Positions 1 to 7,757 of a DNA stretch of 64,000 nt are shown here, piece by piece. Position 1 is the stretch's first letter. Every line of letters begins with the position of its first letter. The stretch covers positions 133,775 through 197,774 of the forward strand of contig NZ_OMPQ01000015.1 in the NCBI RefSeq assembly GCF_900313025.1. Reading direction: 5' to 3'. The notes below the pieces were generated by a model. The model searched no databases. It was not told the DNA's origin and saw nothing but the letters and a program-made list of their open reading frames with translations. A program made the position numbers and the translations under genes. This stretch comes from Pseudophaeobacter sp. EL27. Lineage in GTDB: Bacteria > Pseudomonadota > Alphaproteobacteria > Rhodobacterales > Rhodobacteraceae.

Positions 1-1333
1 AAAACAGCGTGGCCGATTTAAATGTCATTCTGGTTTATGACGTTGGTCGCTGGGGCCGGTTCCAGGACGCGGACGAGAGCGCCTATTACGAATACATCTG
101 CAAGCGCGCGGGGATCAACGTCGCCTTTTGCGCTGAGCAATTCGAATACGCTGGCTCGCCCGTCTCGACCATCGTCAAGGGCGTCAAACGCGCCATGGCC
201 GGGAATGCAGCCGCGAACTTTCGGTAAAGCTCTTCGCTGGCCAGTGCCGCTTGATTGCGTTGGGCGTCCGCCAGGGCGGCGCGGCAGGCTTTGGTCTGCG
301 CCGGGTGCTGGTAGATGAGCGCGGCAACACAAAAGCCGAGTTGAAACGCGGCGAGCACAAATCACTGCAGACCGACCGTGTCATCCTGATGCCCGGCCCC
401 GACGAGGAAGTGGCCTGGGTCAACAAGATGTATCGCTGGCTGCTCGAGGAGGATCTGTCCTTCCGCGAGATCGCCGACCGCCTGAATGAAGAAGGTGTCA
501 CCACCGATTTGGACGGGACATGGAATTCCGGCACCGTACGGACGGTTCTGACCAATGAGAAGTACATTGGCAACAACGTTTACAACCGGTCCTCTTTCAA
601 GCTGAAGAAGCTGCATGTGGAAAACCCGCCTGAGATGTGGGTGCGCAAGGAAGGTGCGTTCGAGGGGATCGTGCCGCTCGAGTTTTTCCTGGCCGCGCAG
701 GAGATCATCACGGCGCGGTCCGCCCGCCTGTCTGACGAAGAACTGCTGGATCACCTAAAACGGCTTTACGCCGATGTGGGCCAGCTTTCTGGGGTGCTGA
801 TCGATCAGACGTCCGACATGCCCTCATCATCGGCTTATCGAAACCGGTTCGGGTCGCTGGCGCGGGCCTATGAGATGATTGGCTATCGCTCGGACCGCGA
901 TCAGGAACGCATTGCGCTCAACAAGCGTCTGCGCGCCATGCACCCGGAAATCATCGCCCGCACTGAGGCCGCGATTGCAGATGTGGGTGGCACGGTCGCG
1001 CGCGATCCCAAGACCGACCTGCTGACCATAAGTGACGAGTTGGTCGTGAGCCTAGTGCTGGCGCGTTGCCAGCCAATGGCGGACGGGCGGCTGCCTTGGC
1101 GCATTCGCTTTGATCCAATGCGCTATCAGGCGGACGTCACGCTGGCCGTACGTCTCGATCCAGAAAACCACGACGAGCTCGATTACTACCTGCTGCCCTG
1201 GCTCGACCTGCCCCGGCAAGAAATCAGGCTGTGCAATCGCTCCAGCATCGCCTTTGAGGCCTTCCGGTTTGAAGATCTGGACTTTTTCTACGGCATGGCC
1301 GCGCGCGTTCGCATTCGCCGGAAATGGGGGTGA
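1..1333 (+). pseudogene. Serine recombinase, frameshifted and cut by the window edge
   Basis: This is a remnant of a large serine recombinase. Reading starts in frame in the catalytic domain (a DVGRWGRF segment, then CAEQFEYAGSPVSTIVKGVKRAMAG in two stretches) and runs to a stop at about 227. The match continues in another frame with ECSRELSVK and goes on to 1333, so about one base has been lost near position 204. The later part shows the Recombinase domain (FGLRRVLVDE, EIADRLNEEGV, NEKYIGNNVYNR) and a C-terminal region of the kind found next to ParB/RepB-like genes in Roseobacter islands. It lacks the zinc ribbon of the two recombinases near 20 kb. The N-terminus with the catalytic serine is beyond the left edge. 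The identification is firm, and the gene is non-functional unless the frameshift is a sequencing error. Confidence 0.8.
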
Positions 1334-1402
1334 CGCAGGGAGTTTAAGAAACAAACGCAAGTACAAAATATGAACAATCCAATCAAACACGGGAGCCCCC
1401 CA

Positions 1403-2284
1403 ATGATGACTGACACACCCGAGAGCGTCACGCTCGTCCCCATCGACCGGATCGAAATCCTGAACTCGCGAGACCGCAACATGAAGATCTTTGAGGAGAT
1501 CGTCGAAAACATCCGCACCATTGGCCTGAAAAAGCCGATCACCGTGACCGAACGCGAAGGTGCCGATGGGACAACCGCCTATTTGCTGGTCTGCGGCGAA
1601 GGCCGCCTCAATGCCTTTCGCCTGCTTGGCGAGAGCCACATCCCGGCGCTGGTGGTCAATGTGACCGACGAAGACGCCTTCATCATGTCGCTGGCTGAGA
1701 ACATTGCCCGCAAAGGGCACCGACCGCTGGAAATCCTCGCCGACATTGAACTGTTGCTGGCGCGCGAATACAGCATTGACGACATTATTCAGCGCACTGG
1801 GCTGTCCGAGAAATACGTGCGCGACATCGTCTTCCTGCTGGAAAAGGGAGAGGAGCGCCTGATTGAGGCGGTCCAAAACGGGACAATCCCGCTGACGACA
1901 GCCCTCGAGATCGCCCGCGCCAAACATGACGACGAAAGCCTCGGCGACATGCTGGAAGAAGCCTATAAAACCGGCCAGCTCAAAGGCCACCAGATCACCG
2001 ATGCCTAGCGGCTCATCGAAAAGCGCCGCGAAAAAGGCCTGAAGGTCGGTGGCGATCGCCCGAAGCTGCCAAACTAAGCCCATTCGCTCGTCAAAACCTA
2101 CCAGCGCGAGATCGCCCGCCAGCACAAGCTGATGCTGAAGGCTGATCACGCCCGGCAGCAGCTTTTGCTGGTGATCCGAGGTCTTAAACGTCTTTTTTCT
2201 GACGAGAACGTCGTGACCCTCCTGCGCGCCGAAGGGCTCGACAGCCTGCCCAAATACCTCGCTGACCGTATTGAAACCGCCTGA
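1403..2284 (+). pseudogene. ParB/RepB-like nuclease-fold protein with two internal stops
   Basis: The N-terminal half is a ParB-like domain (LVPIDRIEILNSRDRN, CGEGRLNAFRLLGE, MSLAENIARKGHRP), followed by a helix-turn-helix part. The frame is broken by TAG at 2006-2008 and TAA at 2075-2077. Coding continues in the same frame past both (RLIEKRREKGLKVGGD, KTYQREIARQHKLMLKAD) to TGA at 2282-2284. The start is placed at ATG 1403, after GGGAG; an in-frame ATG also lies at 1370. The next gene begins 18 bp after the stop. TAG and TAA could each come from a glutamine codon by a single C-to-T change. ParB-like genes of this type accompany a serine recombinase and a RepB-like gene in related islands, so they probably serve the element and not replicon partition. 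Confidence 0.75.
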
Positions 2285-2301
2285 CCCGAAAGGACCACCC
2301 A

Positions 2302-3289
2302 ATGAATGATCTCAGCACCGTAAAACCGCTTTACCCTGGGGCCTTCCCAGTGCCGCAGGACGATGATGCCGACGCGGCCTATCCAAAGGCACCGCTGAAC
2401 CTGACGCTAGGCTTTGATCTCGAAACCTGGCAGATCCCGCTGGAGGAATTGAGGCCATCAAAGAAGGTGCCGGACGGCGTGATGACCACACGCAAGTTCA
2501 AACAGATCGTCTCTTCGATCCGGGAGATCGGGCTGATCGAGCCCTTGTCGGTGATCAAGCCCGACCCGGATGCGCCGGGGTTTCTGCTGCTGGATGGCAA
2601 TCTGCGAGTTCTGGCACTGAAGGAGCTGGGCCAAGACACGGCGCCCTGCCTGATTGCCAAGGATTTCGAGACCGATACCTACAGTCACCGCATGAATCGG
2701 CTTTCAACGGTGCAGGAGCATTACATGCTGCGCCGCGCCATCGACAAAGGCGTGAGTAAGGAACGGCTAGCGTGCGCCTTTAACGTCAACCTCTCGACGA
2801 TCAACAGCCGGATCAATCTGCTGCGCGGGATTTGCCCCAAGGCAGTGAAACTCTTGCAGGCCCACCAGTTCACGCCGGATGTGACTCGCCACCTGCGCTA
2901 GATGAAGGCAGCCCATCAGATCGAGGCGGTTGAATTGATGATTGCGGCCAACACCATCACGTCTGCCCATGCGGACGCCCTCCTCAAGGTGACGCCACCG
3001 GAACAGCCCGCCCCGGCCGGAGCAGCCCAAAGGCGACCCGCTGGAGCAAATCGTCAGGCTCGAACGGGAGATGAACCAGGTGCAGGAAAAATACAAACAT
3101 GCCGAAGATAATTACGGATCGGAGTTACTGAACCTCGTCGTCGCCAAGGGCTACCAAAAAAGCTGATGGAGAATGAAGCAGTGCGCTCTTACGTCGCCCG
3201 CCACGCGTGAGAAATTCTCGAAAAATTTGATCTGGTTTTGAACACCCTCAGCATGGAGGAGGTTGTTGAACAGGCGGAACGGCAAGAAT
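2302..3289 (+). pseudogene. RepB-like partition protein, multiply disrupted
   Basis: This starts at ATG 2302 after AAAGGA. The first 199 codons carry a ParB-like domain (IREIGLIEPLSVI, LLLDGNLRVLALKELG) and the start of a helix-turn-helix region. A TAG at 2899-2901 interrupts it, and the same frame resumes with MKAAHQIEAVELMIAANTI. Later parts appear in shifted frames (DPLEQIVRLEREMNQVQ near 3040, then LMENEAVRSYVARHA near 3165), followed by a TGA at 3208-3210 and EILEKFDLVLNTLSMEE. That makes two stops and two frameshifts. The original C-terminus is uncertain because the last frame stays open to 3450. This is the third broken gene of a recombinase-ParB-RepB trio. Confidence 0.7.
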
Positions 3290-3689
3290 TGGCGCCTGCA
3301 GGGCAAACCGACGCAGAGCGGGATGTACAGGCGGGTTCAGGTGGTCAAAGCGACGGAGGTGACGAAGCTGACGCTCCTCAGGCTTGCGCATCACGCCCCG
3401 CTCAACCAAGACCGCGGCGCATAGCGGTTTCACTTTCTGCGACAAAGTGAAGTGTGCTGCAAGAGATGCAGCGACCTGGTCAAGACTGGGGTGGCAACAT
3501 CCGTTGCGCAGTGCGAGATATCGTTTTTCTTTCAGAAGGTTTCAAATTGGGGCTGTTCGCGGTCGCAGCATAATGCTATCGCTCGATACCGAACGATGAC
3601 GTTAATTTGCGACCAGTCGAATCTTGCATACCCCAAGGCGCCCTCAGGCAGCCCTTGTGCGGTAGCCTGAGAAAAAGCACCACACATCA
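3290..3689. other. Intergenic stretch with no supported gene
   Basis: After the recognisable end of the RepB-like remnant, about 400 bp hold only short frames without family resemblance. One of these, near 3300-3410, reads smoothly as a peptide ending in HHAPLNQDRGA, but it has no start site and may be further recombinase-module debris. No clear ribosome binding site precedes the next gene at 3690, and no terminator or RNA gene was seen. Confidence 0.5.
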
Positions 3690-4058
3690 ATGACCAGTAA
3701 GCGCAGCAAGCTCCAAGAAGATACGCACTTCCGCGTCCTTCGGCTTCTTCAAGACAATCCGGAAATGTCACAGCGTGAGCTGGCTGAAGCCGTCGGGATC
3801 AGTGTCGGTGGCACGCACTATGTGCTGAACGCATTGATTGAGAAAGGCCTCGTCAAGCTGGGCAATTTCACGGCTGCAGAGGACAAGAGGCGTTACGCAT
3901 ACGTGCTGACACCAAAGGGCCTTGCCGAAAAGGCCGCCATCACGAAGCGCTTTCTTGCGCGGAAGATGGAGGAATATGCGTCTTTGAAGGCTGAGATTGA
4001 TACTTTGCGAAATGAGTTAGCCGAAGAAACTCGTACGATCGGCAATAGGCAAATTTGA
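3690..4058 (+). CDS. MarR family EPS-associated transcriptional regulator
   Basis: This 122-residue winged-helix DNA-binding protein has an N-terminal recognition region (QRELAEAVGISVGGTHYVLNAL at about residues 29-50). A wing follows, then a basic/acidic helical tail (ARKMEEYASLKAEIDTLRNELAEE) likely to form a coiled coil. Length and sequence match the small MarR-like regulators found at exopolysaccharide clusters. It sits 19 bp before a GNAT acetyltransferase on the same strand, and the two probably form one transcript. No polysaccharide genes are in the window, so the pair looks like a displaced fragment of an EPS cluster, flanked on both sides by recombinase debris. Family confidence is high; its target is unknown. 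Confidence 0.85.
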   Translation: MTSKRSKLQEDTHFRVLRLLQDNPEMSQRELAEAVGISVGGTHYVLNALIEKGLVKLGNFTAAEDKRRYAYVLTPKGLAEKAAITKRFLARKMEEYASLKAEIDTLRNELAEETRTIGNRQI

Positions 4059-4077
4059 AACTAGTTTTGGAACCGGC

Positions 4078-4647
4078 ATGGTATCGAAAATGGCTGCGAT
4101 AAAAGAACTTGAACTTATCGAAGGTCCGAACCTGACCCTGAGACTGATCCAGCCAAAGGACGCAGCTTTTGTTTATGGCCTGCGCACCAATTCCCTCTAT
4201 AACAAGCACCTCTCTGCAGTGCGTGGAACTGTCGAAGATCAGCGCAGGTGGATCGATGCTTACAAGGACCGTGAGGCCGAAAGAAACGAGTTTTATTACC
4301 TTATTGAGCGAAAAGACGGCGTGCCTTGTGGGGTGGTGCGGCTTTACGATATGGATGCCGACAGCTTTACTTGGGGCAGCTGGATCCTTGACGAGAACAA
4401 GCCACCGAAAGCGGCTCTGGAAAGCGCGGTTTTGTCTTTTGGCATAGGTTTCAACGCACTTGATCGCAAAATGGCACGTGTCGATGTGCGAACCGAAAAC
4501 GATCGTGCTCAAGCTTTCTATCAGCGTTTCGGCATGATCGAGACCCATCGAACCAAATCAGACATATTTTTCACCTACCCCCGCAGCCAATATCAGGCGG
4601 ATCGAGAGAGTTACATGATGGTTCTGCGTGGAGAGGTGGGAGTATGA
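4078..4647 (+). CDS. GNAT family N-acetyltransferase
   Basis: A 189-residue acetyltransferase of the RimJ/RimL-like or sugar-amine GNAT type. The N-terminal LRLIQPKDAAFVYGLRTN, the central strand GVPCGVVRLYDMDADSFTWGSW and the C-terminal VRTENDRAQAFYQRFGM (the usual helix pairing N-x-A-x-x-F-Y-x-x-x-G) are all present. It would transfer acetyl from acetyl-CoA to an amine. Given the EPS-type regulator just upstream, a nucleotide-sugar amine is a reasonable substrate, but that is inference from position. The start is ATG 4078, with an alternative ATG at 4090. Confidence 0.8.
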   Translation: MVSKMAAIKELELIEGPNLTLRLIQPKDAAFVYGLRTNSLYNKHLSAVRGTVEDQRRWIDAYKDREAERNEFYYLIERKDGVPCGVVRLYDMDADSFTWGSWILDENKPPKAALESAVLSFGIGFNALDRKMARVDVRTENDRAQAFYQRFGMIETHRTKSDIFFTYPRSQYQADRESYMMVLRGEVGV

Positions 4648-4680
4648 GTGAGATGAATGGTTTCGTGCGGGAAATAAAGC

Positions 4681-4866
4681 CTGCAGCAATTCGATCCGCT
4701 GCGGGATGAACTTTTCCCTGCCGAGCAGGCGCGCATCATCGCATTGGCTGTTGAGCGCGTCGAGATTGGCACCGATGCAATCCACGTCCGGATGCGCATC
4801 GATGGTCTCGCGGAGCTGGCCCACGAACTGCGGAACAACACCAACAAAGAGGCGGAAGCCGCATGA
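4681..4866 (+). pseudogene. C-terminal fragment of a serine recombinase
   Basis: Sixty-one codons in frame read LQQFDPLRDELFPAEQ, then ARIIALAVERVEIGTDAI and an end rich in Asn/Lys/Glu. This is the characteristic tail of serine recombinases (the region that follows a coiled-coil, with RVEIG and a final HELRNN-type segment). Nothing of the catalytic or zinc-ribbon parts precedes it; the GNAT gene ends 34 bp upstream. The stop codon overlaps the start of the next gene by 4 bp (ATGA), which is the normal arrangement of an intact recombinase and its partner gene. A whole recombinase therefore probably stood here before the insertion or deletion that brought in the regulator/GNAT pair. Confidence 0.7.
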
Positions 4867-5252
4867 GCAATAAACCTGTTCTCTCAGAAACCGTAACCGT
4901 CACGGTTCCATTCCGCATTGCCAAACGCGGCGGCCGCAAAGATATCCAACTGCCGCCCAGCACAAACAATCACAGCCCAGACTACACGTTGATCAAGGCC
5001 GTGGCGCGCGCCTATCGGTGGCGCCGGATCATTGAGGGCGGCGAAATGGGGACGATCGCCGAACTGGCGGAGCATGAGAAGATCTCGCCATCATATCTGA
5101 CGCGCGTCATGCGGCTCACATTGCTGGCACCCGACATCATCGAAGCCATCCTGGACGGGAACCCACCGTCCGTTGGCATGTCAGAACTGCTTGATCCGAT
5201 GACGCCCATTTGGGCAGAGCAGCGGGCCGAGCTCGGCTATGAAGGCAGATAA
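4863..5252 (+). CDS. Recombinase-associated small protein with helix-turn-helix-like segment
   Basis: This 129-residue protein starts inside the stop of the recombinase fragment (ATGA overlap). The basic N-terminal part (PFRIAKRGGRKDIQLPP) precedes helices including IKAVARAYRWRRIIEGGEMG and TIAELAEHEKISPSYLTRV, the latter a good helix-turn-helix candidate at about residues 62-80. Proteins of this kind regularly follow serine recombinases in alphaproteobacterial islands; no biochemical role is known to me. It could assist the recombinase in site choice or regulate it. The frame is intact, although its original partner is reduced to 61 codons. A strong terminator follows within 25 bp. Confidence 0.6.
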   Translation: MSNKPVLSETVTVTVPFRIAKRGGRKDIQLPPSTNNHSPDYTLIKAVARAYRWRRIIEGGEMGTIAELAEHEKISPSYLTRVMRLTLLAPDIIEAILDGNPPSVGMSELLDPMTPIWAEQRAELGYEGR

Positions 5253-5275
5253 CACTCGGCACACCACCAAGACCA

Positions 5276-5315
5276 AGCCGTTCCAAGTCAATGATTTGGA
5301 ACGGCTTTTTGTTTT
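5276..5315 (+). terminator. Rho-independent terminator
   Basis: An 11-bp stem (AGCCGTTCCAA paired with TTGGAACGGCT) encloses a 9-nt loop and is followed directly by TTTT and a further T-rich stretch. It lies 24 bp after the stop of the recombinase-associated gene and would end its transcript. Confidence 0.85.
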
Positions 5316-5358
5316 TGCAAAGGCAAAATAGGGGAGCAAAATGTCAAAGATTTGGATG

Positions 5359-5387
5359 CGAGTCGCTGTGACCATTCGCGCGACTCG
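5359..5387. repeat. Perfect 8-bp inverted repeat
   Basis: CGAGTCGC and GCGACTCG are separated by 13 bases, in a stretch without genes. No T run follows on either strand, so it is not a typical terminator. It could be a protein binding site or a leftover of an attachment region. From 5316 to 5573 nothing else was recognised. Confidence 0.4.
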
Positions 5388-5573
5388 GCTCGGAACGAAA
5401 AATAGCGAGACATTTTTTTGATTCAGTATCAGCAAGTTATTGAAACCGTAGTGAAAAATGCGTGGTTAACAGGTCCAGAGAATATGGAGGCGAGAGAACG
5501 CGATTGTGGGGTTCCAGAGGCCAAAACAGTAAATCCCGAGAAACCGCACCAGAGCTATAACGCTCGAAAATAA

Positions 5574-5912
5574 CGGAAAAATTTAAAAACCTCGCGTTTC
5601 GGAGACAGGGTCCAAAAGGCTTGGTGGCGGGCCGAATGGGATAAAAGTGAGAACTGCTATGCTGTTGTTATTAAAGGGCCTTTCAGTTGGTCCGACTCGA
5701 GGCTGAACTCTCTCTCACCACAGCGGCGGTTGGCTGAGAAGCTTGTGCAATCATTTTCCTCTGGTCGGTGCAAACAAGGGGAGACCTTTCCCAGGAGCAA
5801 AATTGTTGAACTTGTAAAAACCAAAACAGGCGTAAACCATAAGCAAGCCTCGAATGCAGTCGACAAGGCGTTCTTGTGGGTGGTCCATGGTCGTTCCAAC
5901 GGAAAAAAGTAG
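5574..5912 (+). pseudogene. Open frame without a start codon, probably a decayed gene
   Basis: An uninterrupted frame of 112 codons between stops has protein-like composition (RFGDRVQKAWWRAEWDK, then RRLAEKLVQSFSSGRC, then GVNHKQASNAVDKAFLWVV, ending GRSNGKK). There is no ATG, GTG or TTG before a TTG at 5730, so either only the last 60 residues are made or the true start was lost upstream. No family was recognised. It stands alone between the terminator at 5276 and the end of the defence locus. The remaining bases to 5964 hold nothing visible. Confidence 0.4.
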
Positions 5913-5964
5913 CCAAAGAGAACCCACGTTTTCCCGACCAAATCACGGATCTTCGTGCTGCAGT

Positions 5965-6921
5965 TTAAGCTGATGCTCTTAGGGGAATGTCCGAAAGAAC
6001 TACCTTTGTCGCGGCGTCTTCAACTCCCACTCCTGACAACACATCAACAAAGGCCCTGTAGCTAACATAAGGAAATTCTGTAGGACCGATAATGATCCTG
6101 TCCAGAAGGGAAGGAATGTCAGCGCCGTGAAGGCCTTTCTCCGGTTCATCGGCCAAGCGGAGTTTGTAGATCTTCTGTGGCACCCCGCCAAGAACAACAG
6201 TTTCTTCAGTCATGCCCGGGCTTTGTCGCTCTGTTGGGCGATAGAAAAGGCGCCACTCCTGTTCTTCTTCGAACCCCGGGTGTTTGGTCGCAATTGCTAA
6301 CCGGAAGAGCATGTTGTGGATGTAGGAGACGAGAGTATCTTGGCCCAAACCTTGTAGGTATTTCCGGTTGATCAGGATTGCGTCCGTGATTTCCGCAAGA
6401 TGATCAATCAATTCTACCTCTGAAAGATAAAGAACAGGGATGGAAAAAACCGCCAAGAGATCGGTAACCGCCGTCATAGGTGTGTTGTTCACAACTATCG
6501 CTGTATCACCGTATGCCCTCCACATAGACAGGCGCCCACGCTGATCCTCATCAGGGTTATGGACCGAAACACAAGCGATATAGGTTTCAAATTGCCAGTC
6601 TTTTTCCCATCCCGCGAGCAACTCATCGGCTCTTTGGATCGTTCCTGGAAAGATGTCCTCGACAGCTTCACGAAACCGTTCCCCTTCTGAACCCGAAAAC
6701 ACAGAACGGATCAGCTCGAGGCCGTATGAGATTTCAGAAAAATCATTCATTACGGTAGCGTTTCGAAACCAGAGCTCTCCGTTGCGAATAACTTTCATCG
6801 CGGTATCGGCAGATGTATAGTAGACGAACCGTTTTTGCTCCGCTACCACAGCCATGCTTTCTTCCATAGCACCAGGATGAAAGATCTGGTTAAACTTTAT
6901 CGTTTCTTCATCAAAATCCAC
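5965..6921 (-). CDS. DUF2971 domain protein
   Basis: This 318-residue protein has the DUF2971 hallmark near residues 33-65: FVYYTSADTAMKVIRNGELW followed by FRNATVMNDFSE. That is the arrangement of a Tyr-Thr start and an N-D-x-x-E motif seen across the family. Further conserved-looking blocks are CVSVHNPDEDQRGRLSMWRAYG and EQEWRLFYRP. The function of DUF2971 is not established; members often lie in defence islands. It is the last gene of the minus-strand defence operon, starting 38 bp after the HEPN-like gene, and has no signal peptide or membrane segment. The family call is good and the role unknown. Confidence 0.8.
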   Translation of the reverse strand: MDFDEETIKFNQIFHPGAMEESMAVVAEQKRFVYYTSADTAMKVIRNGELWFRNATVMNDFSEISYGLELIRSVFSGSEGERFREAVEDIFPGTIQRADELLAGWEKDWQFETYIACVSVHNPDEDQRGRLSMWRAYGDTAIVVNNTPMTAVTDLLAVFSIPVLYLSEVELIDHLAEITDAILINRKYLQGLGQDTLVSYIHNMLFRLAIATKHPGFEEEQEWRLFYRPTERQSPGMTEETVVLGGVPQKIYKLRLADEPEKGLHGADIPSLLDRIIIGPTEFPYVSYRAFVDVLSGVGVEDAATKVVLSDIPLRASA

Positions 6922-6959
6922 TGCTTCTCTCCCCGTCTATGCCAACAAGCCGAGATTGT

Positions 6960-7757
6960 TTAACTCGAACTCAAATCCTCGAAGAATTCACCAGCACCCA
7001 CAAGAACGTGATCAATCATCGAAAGGCAATGCTGGATAAATTCTTCGCTCATGTAGAAAATCCAAGGTTCATCATCCTTAGTCGACTTCTCGAACCATTC
7101 TTTTGGCCAGTGTTTGTTGTCGATGCGTTTTTGGAACTTTTTTCGCGTTTCAACCGGCCACTCAAACCCATTGTGAAACATGTTGTTCCGGTAAGAGAAA
7201 AGTGCCTTCAGAGTCGTTTCATATCCCTCGGGCAAGTGAGGCAGCAGACCTGTTTCTGCAGCCAAGTCTGTGATTCCTTCAACCAAGTTCGTGCGTGGCT
7301 CATTTGACCCCATGACAATCTGAGGGTTCCAATAGAAGTCTTGAAAGGCTTTGGAGCGCCCTTTTCTCCCTTCAACTTTCTGAGTTTCTCGGCGAATTGC
7401 ACCAAAGAGAGATACAAAAAGAGACTCGAAATACGGAGCCAACATGCCGACCGCAGCCATAGAGTGGGCAGCATCAAAATAGACAGATTCATGAAACATG
7501 TCTGTCAGGTGGTCAATGAAGTGATCTGCATTGGTGTTGTCTTCAGGATCCAGCAAATTAAGCTGCTCACGCATATGCTGAATCCCCTTGGAAAACTCAT
7601 TCTCCGCTTCTTTATTTCGACTAAGCGCGCCCTTTATTGCTAAAAGTTGCGCCTCGTAATTTTGCTCGTTCTCGATCAAAAACAATGCGCGGTCCCTATG
7701 GCTTAAGCGGAATTTTTCGAAACCTGTGCGTGTCATGGTAGGCAAGTCGTTTGTCAT
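6960..7757 (-). CDS. Uncharacterised HEPN-like protein in the restriction locus
   Basis: A 265-residue soluble, mostly helical protein of no family I can name. Residues 188-197 read FSYRNNMFHN, which gives R-x4-H (R190, H195), the signature of HEPN-domain RNases and of HEPN-like scaffolds. A second helical part follows (WFEKSTKDDEPW, then FIQHCLSMIDHVLVGAGEFF). Its start codon overlaps the hsdR stop by 4 bp, so translation is coupled to the restriction subunit. The position suggests an accessory defence effector or an R-M safety factor. The HEPN assignment rests on one motif and the helical context and is tentative. Confidence 0.55.
   Translation of the reverse strand: MTNDLPTMTRTGFEKFRLSHRDRALFLIENEQNYEAQLLAIKGALSRNKEAENEFSKGIQHMREQLNLLDPEDNTNADHFIDHLTDMFHESVYFDAAHSMAAVGMLAPYFESLFVSLFGAIRRETQKVEGRKGRSKAFQDFYWNPQIVMGSNEPRTNLVEGITDLAAETGLLPHLPEGYETTLKALFSYRNNMFHNGFEWPVETRKKFQKRIDNKHWPKEWFEKSTKDDEPWIFYMSEEFIQHCLSMIDHVLVGAGEFFEDLSSS

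Noticed and set aside
1052-2302. A 416-codon open frame on the minus strand opposite the recombinase/ParB remnants
   Set aside because: It is the antisense of recognisable (if broken) genes on the plus strand, has unnatural composition and no family likeness; long antisense frames are usual in GC-rich coding DNA.
2006-3210. Recoding or readthrough of the TAG, TAA and TGA codons in the ParB/RepB-like genes
   Set aside because: Frameshifts occur in the same genes and three different stop codons are involved, so decay explains them better than any recoding.
5590-5625. Left attachment site matching the tRNA-Ser 3' end
   Set aside because: GGAGACAGGG resembles the tRNA T-arm side by only about ten bases and lacks the rest of the tRNA end; too weak to call attL.
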